Shown here piece by piece: positions 1 through 11,117 of a DNA stretch of 64,000 bases (its first letter is position 1; the number at the start of each line of letters is the position of its first letter). The stretch lies in NCBI GenBank assembly GCA_002633005.1, contig NMRA01000633.1, positions 144,958 to 208,957 of the forward strand, read 5' to 3'. The notes beneath the pieces were generated by a model. That model saw nothing but the letters and a program-made list of their open reading frames with translations. It did no database searches and had not been told where the DNA came from. Both the position numbers and the translations under genes were made by a program. This DNA comes from Phoronis australis (lineage: Eukaryota > Phoronida > Phoronidae).

Positions 1-529
1 TTAAAGTCCCTATAAAATGAGCCAACTGCCTTTTAGATATGTTAAATACATGTACTTTTGTGCAACATATCTTTGTTTCGTTTTATTCCACACAACCACT
101 AACTAATTACTACGCATTTTGTGCCCCCCATATTATGTGCCCCCATCAGAAACCCCTTTTATTCTCTCGACGAATCACAGTAGACTGGCCTATTGACATC
201 ATCGTTGAGAACGAGCAACACATTACCGCGCTAACCACAACCTGTAGTGAGCACCTGATCGGCTGCTGGGACAGTAAAAAAACAAAGTAGTTTGCTCAAG
301 GAACGTCACCAATTAGAAACATCGCCAATGTTAAGCATCAATGTCGACTGATAATGCAATATTACTAAGCAAAACAATGGTGTCAGGCAAAGCACCCTTC
401 GAATCGAACAGCGGCCTGCTATCGATTCACTCATGACCCACGACGAAACAATTTTTCGAAGTATTTGCACCCACGTAAAAGGTTCTACAACAGCTACGTT
501 TCGTACTGAATCTAACAACGGCAAACTTA
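1..529. other. No gene recognised
   Basis: The open frames here are short and show no domain, splice pattern or codon bias that I recognise. The stretch may be an eroded extension of the F2-related fragment that follows, but I could not align it by eye. Confidence 0.5.
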
Positions 530-960
530 CCGAACTCTGTGGTGGAAAAAATACTTATTTTTCACGTAAGATGTCTTGATTATCCACTAACAATATCCTC
601 GGCAATAAATCACCGCTACATGGTCGGTATCATTTTATACGATTGTGGCTCAGAAATGTCGTCAATTAACGGTGTGGGTGAATGTAGCCTACGTCTCGTT
701 TTTATCGCAAAAAACAAACGTAAACATGACAACCCTAAGCTGTTACTTGCCAAACGACGGTCACAACTTGTCTTGCATCAGAGTAAAAATAAGCCGACAA
801 CAAATTCTCAAGCCCTTTTTTCTGGGACAGCACGTGCGACATATATCATCTGTCACTCACATGTTGCAGCCAATGTATCACGTACTCCAGCGTTGGGAAC
901 GTAGAGGTGCATACCTCCCAAGTCGCACATCAAAAGAGTACGGCGGCCGTTCTAAATAAA
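530..960. mobile_element. Diverged fragment of the F2 element interior
   Basis: This stretch lines up by eye with the interior of the 2.4-kb F2 copy at about 34246-34640. Shared landmarks include GTGGTGGAAAAA versus GTAGTGGAAAAA near 540/34257, TCACATGTTG near 857/34506, and TACTCCA followed by TGGGAAC near 885/34530. Similarity is patchy, so this is an old copy without visible ends. The short open frames across it match non-coding parts of the better-preserved copies and are not genes. Confidence 0.45.
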
Positions 961-2309
961 ATATTGCACTGGCTTGGCTCGATTAAGTGCTTGGGTGTTG
1001 CATATACTCGAATGCATGTGACCATAAGATAGCACTGATTCAACTTGAGTCTTGTGGCACATTCTTTGAAATTAACATCGGGAAAGGGTGTACTTACAAA
1101 CCCAGCACGAGAACGTCGGGCAGTACGGGTTTGGGTACACTTTGGAGGCACGCACTGAAAAAAGTGTACAGTCAGCATGTCGATGGGTTGTGCTATGACG
1201 GGAACGGCGCATTTCCCTGACTTCAAAGTATAAAATGCCTTGTGCAATTGATCTTTCAAATCGAACAATAGTTTTAATATGACAACCTATTCGCAGCGCT
1301 AACTTTGTCCTTTTTGCTCAATATTTTGTTTCCACCTCAATCGCTTAGATTTTCCTGCAGGTCTCACTAATCGGCGTGCAGCTAGCTGCGCCGGTTACGG
1401 GTTAAGTTTCGTATGCCTTGTGTAAATTGCCTTTGTCTTCAAATGATGGTCCGTAGCCAGTTCCGCTTCTGTTTCACTTTACTCGGATTCCTCTGGCTTG
1501 AACATACACGGCGCTAATCCATCCAAACGTTGTTTCTACATTTTCTTTATCTTCCATTTCGCAATACTCACTTACTGAACGTCCGTCCATTGCAAGGTAT
1601 TATACTTTTCTAACCCTAGTGCGAAAAGTCTCGGGTCATTCTTTTTCATCGTGCTGCGAGTGAGCCTTTCACTTCGTTAAGATGTGTAACGCCGACTTAC
1701 TCCCCGACATAATCCCGTAATTATCACGGAGCGACTACAAACAAATTAATTCTCCAGTACACGCATTCCGCCAGGATGTTGCCGTGGGTCCGATAAATCT
1801 CCATTCATTGCAAACCTGTCCCCCAATGCACGCAGGGACCCTGTTCGTTAAATCTGTTCGTTAAACCCCGACGTCTTTGTGAATAAGCATTTGATGTTAG
1901 ACTGAGTAAGTGGTCCCCACCGAGAATGCTAAACTATCAAGGGACAGTGAGTTGTAGGATATTACATGCACGTGGAAGTGTCGAGATAAGTGTCGTACAG
2001 TATTTGAGCTTGGTTGTCTCTAACAGTTGTAATTTTGAAAATCTGTGACTTGAAATATGCACCAGACACCGTAAGGTAAGCTTCCTGTGGCAACAGACTG
2101 TTCGATACGTCTTGGGTACCAACGATGACGTCATTTGCCTCGATTAGAATGAGCGCCACCTAAAGTTTTTTTCGGCGCTAAATGGGGTTCATGATGGGGT
2201 CGTACGATAGTAATTGGCGTAATTAGCTAATGTCAGGAGTAAAGGGAGGGACGATACGTTTGTGTCGATCAATGATACAGATATTTAACATTTTCAAAAG
2301 TCATTTGGC
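961..2309. other. No gene recognised
   Basis: I see only short open frames on both strands and no recognisable protein, RNA or repeat. A doubled word (TTCGTTAAA at about 1845 and 1858) hints at old repeat DNA. Confidence 0.5.
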
Positions 2310-3341
2310 CGTTATGTAGGGTCTTTAAGTTTTCCCAGAAGTGTCCCTAACATTTTTAAATTCCCGTGGAGTCGGGATTAATGGCAGGTTTAAGTAAAAA
2401 TCTTTGCTACATCGTGCCATCTACATGTATGATCGGCAACACGAGAAAAATGTCTGTACGAACACACATTATTGTCGTGTGACGTTTGTTTTGAAGTTCG
2501 TCTGCGTTTGTAGGTAAGTGAGCACGTGCGTGTCACCAGAGTTCATTTGCCAGAGCAGACCGTCTTTTGGCCAGAGCCATGCAATCTAACGAGCTAGATG
2601 TGCATTGTATCTGCTAAAAGAAATTTGCACAAGCAGTAGGTCTAAACCAGAGCGTGTTTCATTCAGCACTTGCCGGTCTCATGAGCTAAAAATGTTTGAC
2701 ATTTGTCATAATAAGGCCCGTATTAGTTGTCGTGTGGCTGGATGCGTACGTAACTATCTGACAGTTATTTTTCGGTGTAAGGGTGTGTAAGCATTTCATT
2801 TCTTGTCAATGCTATGCTACCCGTTTCGTGAATGGATAGTTCCCGACTAATGTCTTTGATGACAGGTTCATGTATGTAGCGCGCGCTTCCTGTACGTGCT
2901 TTAATACTGGCCAAGCCTTTTATTAGTCTTCGATTCGTGGTTTTCACGTGTACAAAGAAATTTGGATTCCTATTGAAAGCGGGAAATACCTACAAAGCAA
3001 TCTCGTAGACAAGTACACTACTTCTGTTCTGACAGGCCAGACCATTGGTCCTTGCAAGATCAGAAAAACTTTTGTGTTTGTTTTGAGGCATGGCGGAAGT
3101 TTGAAGTGTATAGTCATGGCTAAATACTGACATAGCGGCGAGTCTCGTGATCTAAAAATTCTGCGCACAATGATTTTTTTCAGGACTGTCGGATATTATT
3201 GATAAATTGAAGACATTACTGTACAATTTTAGGACTGTAGGTAAGGCATTTTTCGCACGTACACGTTCATGGACTGGGCTCTTATTTTAGCAAAGTCTGA
3301 AAACGCGTGGGGGGCGCTTATAGAGGCATGGGCGAATACGG
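2310..3341 (+). mobile_element. F1 element, 5'-truncated copy with intact right end
   Basis: The copy aligns with the complete F1 element at 24074-25196. Both carry GTGGAGTCGGGATTAA, a TTTGAAGTTCGTCT block, and a long right-hand block containing GGACTGTCGGATATTATTGA. The right end reads GGGCGAATACGG followed by TA, the reverse complement of the F1 terminal repeat and its target dinucleotide. The left end is not recognisable, so the copy is truncated or eroded there. No transposase frame is present. Confidence 0.65.
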
Positions 3342-3402
3342 TAAGTGATTCCTGTTCCTTGTGCATGTCTTGTGTCTATGAAAGCCAGCCAACCATTTGA
3401 AC

Positions 3403-3730
3403 AAAGGTAGTGAACCAAGGTAGTGAACCAGGGTAGTGAACCAGGGCAGTGAAACAGGGTAGTGAACCAGGGCAGTGAACCAGGGTAGTGAACCAGTGTA
3501 GTGAACCAGGGTAGTGAACCAGGGTAGTGAACCAGGGTAGTGAACCAAGATAGTGAAAGGAGAACCAAGGTAATGAAAGAAGGTAGTAAACCAAGGTAGC
3601 GAACCAAGGTAGCGAACCAAGGTAGCGAACCAAGGTAGCGAACCAAGGTAGCGAACCAAGGTAGCGAACCAAGGTAGCGAACCAAGGTAGCGAACCAAGG
3701 TAGCAAACCAAGGTAGTGAACCAAAGTAGT
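3403..3730. repeat. 13-bp minisatellite, about 25 copies in two subtypes
   Basis: The unit is close to GGTAGTGAACCAA. The left half favours GGGTAGTGAACCA and the right half AGGTAGCGAACCA, so two variants expanded separately. Because 13 is not a multiple of 3, all three minus-strand frames stay open across the array. The resulting 111-145 codon frames are artefacts of the repeat. Confidence 0.95.
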
Positions 3731-4765
3731 TTTAATCTAAAATAGGCCTGTTTACATGAATGTTTTAATTGCCATGTTGATGGTATTTTAATACTAATTT
3801 TAACATACTGAGTAAAATCCCAACTTTAATGGTCATTTTGTTACCAGAGTAAAATGTGATAGCTGCAATAAATCAGTGAGACCACCTGCAGATATCAGCC
3901 ACAGCTCTCCAAATGCACTTCATGACTTCACTTCCGCATCATTTGTCTTGGAGCACAAAACAAGCATGTGGCCAGAGGGAGATTGTACTCTCCAGACAAA
4001 CAAGAACACCCCCCCCCCCACCCTTGTTTGATAAAAGGATGAGCTGTAAAATACCGGGGAGGAATAGCAGCGAAAATCATCATGAAAATAGTCAAAGATT
4101 ACGGTTTAAAAGTAAGTATAAAAATAGCAAAGAAATAGGGGGAAAATGTTTCACATGTATATGCTCTAATACATCAGTTTATTTTGTGGTTACAGCACCT
4201 TAGACTAGATTCCTTGATAAACATGCCAGAAGCAACTGTTGGTACAAATCTCTTGACCAAGTACAAGGTACCCTCAAAGACCCATTCCCTAACTCGGCGT
4301 AAACCTAAATCAGCACTACCTGAAGTCAGCATTACTCTACCTCAGCAATATCCTAACGCAGCATTACCTTAACTCAAATGCACTTTTGCCTGTAGAGGAG
4401 ACTACATCACATGATGAAACAATAGACTGAGTTACGAACAGTAGACGTCTTTATGACTTGGTAACAAAAGTCATTGGCTTGAGCAAATAGCAAACTTTGA
4501 AAACATCACCAAATAGTGTTGAGACAGCCATCCTTGCCTGTAATGTCTACAGTTCAGTGACATTTGCCTGTAATTTTTTCATCTATATGGTTCAGTGCAA
4601 TGAAAGAATTTTTCTGTCAAACCTCCTCAGAAGCACAGATCCATGATTATGACAGGTACATCAACGCTTGATGTCTTATTGTTTATAGCCTGATGAATGA
4701 CGAAATGTCGAAGCAATAAAACATAGTTCCATAGGATACTTCATGAAAAGACATTCTATACTTAC
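3731..4765. other. Non-coding sequence downstream of an exon, with a C11 run
   Basis: This lies 3' of the minus-strand exon at 4766-4845 and is probably intron. It holds a run of eleven C at 4009-4019. A 41-nt stretch near 3845-3885 has AG and GT at its edges on the minus strand, but its content is not protein-like. No further exon is convincing. Confidence 0.5.
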
Positions 4766-4845
4766 GGGCTGGGCGTAGCTGCCATAGGCTGCAGCAGGAT
4801 GTGGGTATCTGGCCCCCCTCTGCACATATGGTGAGCTGGACCAGC
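4766..4845 (-). CDS. Internal exon of an unidentified gene (Ser/Tyr/Ala-rich segment)
   Basis: On the minus strand this 80-nt exon follows a good acceptor (TTGTCTTCTGCAG) and ends at a consensus donor, GTAAGTAT. Joined to the upstream exon at 9276-9339, which ends with one base of a codon, it reads without a stop: GWSSSPYVQRG, then ARYPHPAAAYGSYAQP. It ends on a codon boundary. The composition, with Pro, Ala, Ser and Tyr and no charge clusters, resembles the low-complexity tail of an RNA-binding or chromatin protein. I do not recognise the family. The gene runs from right to left across at least 13.6 kb, and no further downstream exon was found before the window edge. The phase agreement across three exons is the main support. 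Confidence 0.7.
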
Positions 4846-4973
4846 CTGCAGAAGACAAAGGTCAAGCAATAGTACACAGTTCTCAATAGGTGGCTGCAGT
4901 GTGACAAAGTGAGTCCAGCAACCAAATGCACTTGAATGGAAAACTGTAGACACATTGTACAATTGGTTACTTA

Positions 4974-5086
4974 CCAAGTATTGGCAATGGTACTCACCAA
5001 GTATTGGCAATGGTACTCACCAAGTATTGGTAATGGTACTCACCAAGTATTGGTAATGGTACTCACCAAGTATTGGCAATGGTACT
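4974..5086. repeat. 23-bp tandem repeat, almost 5 copies, donor-like
   Basis: The unit CAAGTATTGGCAATGGTACT plus CAC repeats with a period of 23 bases, with a C/T variant at one position. Read on the minus strand, every unit contains TTGGTGAGTACC, a good match to a 5' splice-site consensus. The array lies about 130 bases upstream of the exon at 4766-4845, inside the intron of that gene. Confidence 0.9.
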
Positions 5087-5159
5087 GTCAGAATAAATGT
5101 TGATTAGGTATGCAATTAGTAGAGTTAGTTTCATTGAAGTTGCCCAAAATTAGGGCATA

Positions 5160-5690
5160 TTGTATTTACCTTAAAAAGCGCACTTAGAAAAATTTGTTTC
5201 CTAAGGCGGGTGAAACCCGGTCTCTGCAAATGGGTCAGAGGGAGAGCTGTGATTCATCAAATTTACACTCTGTGACATTGGTGCATTGCTATCAAACTTC
5301 ATTGTTAAATTATTATCATTTTACAGAAAATTCAGCTATAATCCCCAGGCAAAAACTCACTGATGAGTCACTGCCTCGCGATCGTCGGTATGGCAACTTG
5401 AATATATAAAGTTTCGATTCAACAAATTTACCTGAAATCCTCTGAGGCACTAAATTTTTCCAAACCAACCCTAAGATTTTAAGTTCTTGTGGAGTCGGGA
5501 TTAACTATAGTTTTAGTCCAAATCTGCGCAAGGTTGTACCCTACAACATGAGAAAAAACTCTTGACGAACACCTCGGAAAACGCAATTATGTTGTTGTCA
5601 CGCAATGTTCATTTTGACTGGAAAGTAGTACGTGCTTCCTGGCCACATGCTTTTAACACCAAGTTTTCAACTTTCACGTTTTGAATGCAG
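5160..5690 (+). mobile_element. F1 element fragment (left half)
   Basis: The fragment aligns with positions about 24100-24620 of the complete F1 copy. Shared blocks include AGAAAAATTTGTTT, GCTATCAAACTTC.TTGTTAAATTA, a block with GATGAGTCACTGCCTCG versus GATGCGTCGCTGTCTCG, and GTGGAGTCGGGATTAAC. The terminal repeat is no longer clear and the right half is missing. It sits in the intron between the exons at 9276-9339 and 4766-4845. Confidence 0.6.
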
Positions 5691-8307
5691 TTTTCCGTCA
5701 GACAGCTCTTTGGTGCGTTGACCTGTTCTTTCATCTATTTTTCTACGTCTCCATGGTTAATTATTTACACATTTTTAAGATTTAATATCCAAGTTGCACT
5801 CCAAACACAGGCATTTACCTCAGGCATGCAACACAAGATATTTGCTTGTGAAATTTACACTGCATTATTCTCGCACATCAACACATCATTTGCCTAATAC
5901 ATACAATGCGTTGTGCAAGTTTTTGACTTCAATTTAATCCATATGTGATCAAAACAATTGTCTGGCTTAATAGAGTCTTATTAAATTGTGAATATGCAAA
6001 TGAACTACTAATTTACAAACAGCCCTGGGTCCTCCAGAGTGCCGGAAACTATCCGAAATCCAGTTACCATTACAATTTCGCGAGTCTCTTTCTGCCAGAC
6101 TGTAAATGAGAATAATTATATTTCAACATGGCGGACAAACACCTGATGCCGGTCATCGACAACTGAGGTCTGGCTACTCGTCAGACACTCCTCACGGTTA
6201 CCACAACAAAAGAATTAGTTCTGTAATTTCATTTTGCCGTCACCTTGGACATTGTTAAACGTCATGCCATTTTGCATCTCTGATAGTGAAAATTCAAGGC
6301 ATTTGCTCATCCACGTTTCTTAGGACGACACAGGAATACCTGGGATTAACCCCCACAGCATTGACATTAACCGAACAAAACAAGGCAGTTTTCATTATTT
6401 GTTTATTTCACTATCAAATAACGACGACATAATATTTGGAATTACTAGGGTTTTTTATATGTTCAAATTTATTTTTAAGTGTATCAGTTGTGAGTTTTTT
6501 AAAATTGTAATTTATAAACAAATTTCTTTTCCTTATTATACTTATACACACAGTTCTTCAGGAAGTCACCAGGTGGTGCTTGCTACAACTTAAAATATTC
6601 ACGATCTTAATGAAACAGCATCTCTAAGCACCCACAAAAAAGTAAGCACCAACCGCCAACTTCTTAAAATTTCCAATTTAAGAAATAAGTGCTCATCTCC
6701 AACTTTTTAACACCCACACCCTGATTCCCAAGGCTTGCCAATTTCACTACTCAGAGCATTAAGCTGAATATTTACGACATCATTAGGGCGTTTGTTTTCC
6801 CGTTGCTCCCAACTTCTTCGATTCTATAGCCCAACAACAACTTGGGTGGCACTGAACAGTTAGGCTGTAGCAACAGGGCATTTTCTAGTCCCTAGAATTT
6901 AAATACAGGGCGTGTGTCAAGTTTGGCGGGAGGTTTGAGGAATTTGTTGAAAAAAATTGCCAGGAAAGTGATTTGCTTGTGTTTTTGAATGAGAAAAGCC
7001 AAGTTTTTTAGTCGCGACCCACTTTCCCTGCAAAACGGTGGCTGTCGATTGCTTTCAACCCGTCGTCTGCTGACTGAGAAAACGGGTGCGATTTCAGGTG
7101 GCTGTCAGACAGATCCAAATTGCGAAAAAAGTAGCTGGTAAGGGGCATACTATGACCACATTTTTAGAATCTAGAGAGAACGAGAATTCTGAATCTGTTG
7201 TCAAATTTTTTCTAGCACTTGCAGGGAAGTAGTAAATTTGGGGAGAAAATGGTCAAATTTGGTGTTTTCTGGTCCTATTTTTCTGTGCCGGTATTTTTTC
7301 CCAATGTGAATTAGGCGATTAAAAATCTGTAGCAGAATTAAGTTTCACTAATCATGAGTAGTGCTTTTGAGTTTGTAAGGCCAAAAAAACCTTTTGTTTT
7401 TTCAGACTCTTGATAAGGACGTGAGACAAGGACTCGTCTCCACTTGGGTGTGTGTCGGCAGCCAAAACCCTGTTCTAACTGTAGTGTGCCCCCTTGGGAA
7501 GATCACCCCTGTAGCCAATATCTTACACGACTGATTAACTCCAATATGGCATTTATGTTTGGAGGGCCGGCTCTCTTTTGTTCGATAATTGCTAATGTCT
7601 GATCAGATCATATCAGCCCGACTGGGCCGTGCTGCTAAAAATGAAAGTCAAGTTGTAACATATTTGAACATAAACCAATAGCATTTCTGAATTCCTTGTC
7701 AAATGCTATCATGTTTAGTTTTTGAATCACCAAAATCGCCCAACTACAACAGAAGTTAAGACAATCTATTCTGCAAGGTTTCAGTAAACCTTTGAAGCCT
7801 GGAAGATAATTGGCCTGCTTGTTGTCATACCGGACAAAAGACAGTGCTGGGCAGTTAACAAAGGAGCCAGATGTTATCGCACGCTCAGAACCCCTCACGT
7901 CTGGAAAAGTTGCTCAACGACTGAACGCCGTCATGTCCTTCGTGACACACATGGTTAGAGCGACATTCCGTTCAAAACTTCTAAGTTAATTGTGTCAAAT
8001 GTCGAGTGAACTTTTACCTTATCAAGCACAGAATGAGACAATTAATGTGGAGACCATTTGGGCACAACTTTAAAAGAGTTCCCACCGTGACTATGTGTCT
8101 CAAAATGAATTTTATTAATACCTCTTAAGAGATTTAATAGTCTTTAGTACAAATGTTGCTAAGAAACAAGCCAAAAATTTTTTAAAATATTTTTCTGTTA
8201 TCGACTTTGTACGCAATGGGTGGAAGACCTTCTCAGCCATTGTTGTTTTTACCAGTGTGATACAGAGGAGTTGTGAGGAACGTCTGCTGAGAGTCGCCTT
8301 TTCAGAT
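5691..8307. other. Intronic sequence, nothing recognised
   Basis: This lies between two exons of the minus-strand gene. I see no exon with good splice sites, no RNA gene and no strong repeat. The open frames are short and unbiased. Confidence 0.5.
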
Positions 8308-8562
8308 ATGAAAAGGTGCGTTTGTGGAGGCTATAGTAACAGCAACTTGACTGAGAATCTCTCTGTGTTCAAACTTCCTAAAAGCATGAAAGTTGCACAG
8401 AAATAGCATCGGTTTGAGCCCCGCACGAGAGTGTGGAATGTCACTGTGGAACATGCGGGTCAGTCGGAAGCCACTTCACACTTTGTTCGACACATTTCAA
8501 AGAATCATGTTTCGACCACACACAAAAAACGGTGTTACGATGAAGGAATCACAACCTTGTAA
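8308..8562 (+). pseudogene. THAP zinc-finger domain relic, probably from a P-element-like transposon
   Basis: Reading from an ATG at 8308, the frame opens with MKRCVCGGYSN and continues to SVFKLPKS. This is the usual start of a THAP domain: Met, the first two zinc-binding Cys, then the F-x-[FL]-P-K motif. At codon 33 there is a TAG where THAP domains carry an invariant Trp, which fits a TGG to TAG change. The same frame continues to a TAA at 8560 through Arg-rich and Trp-containing sequence, but the distal C-x2-H ligands are not in place. The domain is therefore broken by both a stop and ligand loss. THAP domains occur in host proteins and in P-element-type transposases. The lack of introns and the relic state favour a transposon. 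Confidence 0.55.
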
Positions 8563-9275
8563 GTGCTTTGCAAATTTTATAAATAACAAGCAAACCCCTT
8601 CCATGCTAGGGCCAGTGATGCCAGGCCCTCGACCTAGGCCCAGATCGAGTGCTACTACAAGTAGGCTTATGCACTGTGTTTAGACTGGGCTCATTTCAGG
8701 TGGCAATAGTGAACACGAGTAACCCAGATTTGCTGTGTCCTTTGTCAGTGATTATTGTGTGTCTATTTTGTGAATATTGACCAACCCTTGGTTCAGTTGG
8801 TTGTGACTCCCATAAGTCTGCAGCATTTCTCGTGCAAGTGGGTTGAGCTCATGCGACCTCAAAGTCGACGGAAGTTCACTAAATGGGTAATTGAATTCAT
8901 TGTCTCATTCTTCAAGTACTTATTGAGTATGTTGCTCATATCCACTCTCCTCTCTGTCTGCAAAATGACTGTCCAGTTCTCGCTCAAAATCGCCCTCGTC
9001 TTTCAACCTGCTGTTCCAACATTGCAATTGATTGTCAAGTGGCCAAACGTCTTCCACCCATTGCATCATTTGGTGGGAAACGCAGAAATAACTAATGTTT
9101 CTTCAAAATTAATAAAATTGCAACTATTTGGCATAAAAGGTGCTTTTTTAGTTAGATTTTATGGTATTCATTTCTTATTAGAAAACTGAAACCTCAAACT
9201 AAGAAAATTCATGGTGGTAACTTTTTAAATGTTGTGCCTTAGTCATCATAACACCAATTGGTGGTTCTCACTTAC
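8563..9275. other. Sequence after the THAP relic, with an unassigned 144-codon open frame
   Basis: A plus-strand frame at 8755-9189 is open for 144 codons. It is rich in Leu, Phe, Val and Lys. I see no DDE transposase motif or other domain in it, nor a good splice context. It could be decayed transposase sequence following the THAP relic, or chance. The region lies in an intron of the minus-strand gene. Confidence 0.35.
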
Positions 9276-9339
9276 CTGAGCATTGATAACTTGTGGGACT
9301 CATAGCATTTCGCTTCTGGACAAATGCTGGTCGACCTTG
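9276..9339 (-). CDS. Internal exon of the unidentified minus-strand gene
   Basis: This 64-nt exon is bounded on the minus strand by the acceptor TTTCTTATTGTAG and the donor GTAAGTGAG. It begins in phase 0, in step with the end of the exon at 18347-18433. It reads QGRPAFVQKRNAMSP then TSYQCS, and leaves a single G that completes a Gly codon with the exon at 4766-4845. It is a basic, Pro/Ser/Gln-rich linker-like segment with no catalytic motif. Introns of about 9.0 kb upstream and 4.4 kb downstream make this a large gene. Confidence 0.7.
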
Positions 9340-9444
9340 CTACAATAAGAAACCATTAAAAATAAAAAAACATGTCTCATAACGCTGGTTAACACCATCA
9401 CCAAATTCTTACTTGTTGTCACACACCTCTCTTCTTACAACAAT

Positions 9445-9496
9445 GTTTGGCTACAGTGTTTTCTCTATTAGTTTGGCTACAGTGTTTTCTCTATTA
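9445..9496. repeat. Perfect 26-bp tandem duplication
   Basis: GTTTGGCTACAGTGTTTTCT plus CTATTA occurs twice in a row without mismatch, which points to a recent slippage or duplication event. It lies in the intron just upstream of the exon at 9276-9339. Confidence 0.95.
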
Positions 9497-9779
9497 GTTC
9501 ATACAGTAAGAGTCTGAGAGAAAAATAGTTTGTGCACATATTTGCATCGGAAAAAATAATTCGTACACACTTTCTGGACAGGTAAAATGGGAATATGTAT
9601 TCTTATAAAAGAACACAAATCAATAAGCGCTAATTCTATTCAGATAATCGGAATCCATGGCTTGATATACTACGCTAGTATAGGGCTCAAAAAATCCTTT
9701 TTGAAATCGTCGTTTTTGGTGACAGCAAGATTTTCCAGTGTGTCGCCAAATGGTGGTAAAAATGTTAGAACAGTGGATT

Positions 9780-10000
9780 ATCTCAACAAAGGTTATGTTG
9801 CCCTCAGTTTAGTCCTTCGCCAATAAATTGACAAAATTGCAAAGTACTAGTACCATGCGGTCCTGCTGCGTTGTTAGAGCGATTACAGTGCGCAGACAAC
9901 GAGTCAACACCCAGCCTTCCACATGTATTGCAACTATTCTCACATGGCAACAGTGCAGCACACGTGCAAGCTTCACAATAGAACTGTACATCTATTTTTA
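9780..10000. mobile_element. Diverged F2 element fragment
   Basis: This aligns with F2 interior positions about 33680-33870. Shared blocks include CAACAAAGGTT, TTGCCCTCAG.TTAGTC, ACAAAATTGC, GTGCGCAGAC and GTGCAAGCTTCAC. It is older than the two 2.4-kb copies and has no visible ends. The tandem array at 10005-10263 begins at its right edge. Confidence 0.6.
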
Positions 10001-10004
10001 CATG

Positions 10005-10263
10005 CACTGTTGTGTATTGCAGGTGACAGAACTTTTGTTGTGCACTGCGGGTGACGGAACTTTTGTCGCATGCTGTGGATGACAGAGTTTGCCATGCACT
10101 ATGGGTGATGGAACTTTTGTCATGTACTCTGCGTGACCGAAATTTTGTTGTGTACTGTGAGTGACAGAACTTTTGTTGTGCACTCTGGGTGACAGAACTT
10201 GTTGAGTACTGTGGGTGACAGAACTTGCATGCGCTGTGGGTGATAGAACATGTCATGTACTGT
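10005..10263. repeat. Degenerate tandem repeat of about 31 bp, eight or so units
   Basis: The core GTGACAGAACTTTTGTTGTG followed by CACTGTGG recurs with substitutions and length changes. A solitary unit, GTGACAGAACTTTTGTCATG, also appears far away at about 15738. The repeat may therefore belong to a dispersed element rather than being purely local slippage. The frames across it are not genes. Confidence 0.85.
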
Positions 10264-10319
10264 TTCGTCCCGTCCACACACAGCCTACCCTAAACAACAT
10301 AACGCTAAACCCTCGTGAG

Positions 10320-10361
10320 AGACCGCCCCGAGTTGGCTGCTGGAGCAACTCGGGGCGGTCT
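10320..10361. repeat. GC-rich perfect hairpin, 16-bp stem and 10-base loop
   Basis: AGACCGCCCCGAGTTG at 10320-10335 is followed by a 10-base spacer and its exact reverse complement, CAACTCGGGGCGGTCT, at 10346-10361. The stem is far more GC-rich than its surroundings. It could be a miniature foldback element or the terminal hairpin of a larger repeat. No poly-T or tRNA-like promoter boxes flank it. Confidence 0.9.
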
Positions 10362-10799
10362 GGGATCAAGCGGAAAAACCACAGGGTAGATCTGTGGTCG
10401 ACGAATCTATTCGGTCCATTACATTTTATTGCCCGTGAAGCCGCTAAGGGCTGCCTGAAGAAATATGACTTGCGCGTTTGTATTTTCGCCTTTTTGAATG
10501 ACATATAAAAGATTCATCAACAAATTCCTCGTAAAGTTCTGAAAACAAGCGTTTTTCTCCCACGAAAATCGATGAAGTTTTGGCCGAGATATTTCACTTT
10601 CAGTCCAGGCTAGCCCTGCACACTCAGAGAATCGTCACACAAGATTACTACGCGGTAATGCGGTTTCACTGTCAACAAAGGAAGACGTCAACATCGACTT
10701 ATAATTGTCATTTTTAAACTATTTGCATGTTAAATTATCAAAATGTAAGTAAAATCGTACTCTATATTTTAACAAGAAAACAGCAACTTCATTTTGGTG

Positions 10800-11117
10800 A
10801 ACATGTCTATAAGGACCTAACTCGTGCATGGTGAGTAGTGAGTCCGGCCAACACGCGAGGATGGCTGTGTTGTTGTTTTTGCTCTCAACTCAAAAGTTGC
10901 TGTTTCAAAATGGAAGATGGACAGAAAATGCAGGCAGTTGACGAAAACGGCCATTGGTAGGAAGCAATTGAGCGGGGAGTAAATGACAGCGCTCGGAATT
11001 CACGTCGGTTTTCCTGGATGGCCGTCTGAGTTTGACCAGCTCGTCGAGCCGTGATTCGTGAGAGGCTGAGCCGATCGACTACGTCGGGCTCGGTACCTGG
11101 ACCTGGTGAAGAAAACC
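10800..11117 (+). other. Candidate 5' exon and promoter region, plus strand
   Basis: CpG density and GC content rise here compared with the surrounding intron, and a strong donor GTAAGTATTT follows at 11118. An ATG in good context (CAAAATGG) at 10910 opens a 16-codon frame, MEDGQKMQAVDENGHW, ended by TAG at 10958. The TAG overlaps a possible donor (GTAGGA at 10957), so the frame is either an upstream ORF in a 5' UTR or the start of a coding first exon. The peptide resembles the start of Tudor or Agenet-type proteins, but that is only an impression. The region lies inside the large intron of the minus-strand gene, so this would be a nested, oppositely transcribed gene. Confidence 0.35.

Noticed and set aside
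539-959. Two overlapping plus-strand frames of 104-121 codons
   Set aside because: The sequence aligns with non-coding interior of F2 copies where the frame is not preserved.
3287-3724. Three overlapping minus-strand frames of 111-145 codons with Trp/Leu-rich repeated peptides
   Set aside because: All three frames are open because the 13-bp minisatellite lacks stops on that strand; there is no start, splice or domain evidence.
9804-10277. 157-codon minus-strand frame
   Set aside because: Spans the degenerate 31-bp tandem array and F2-derived sequence; repeated His/Ser-rich peptides follow the repeat.
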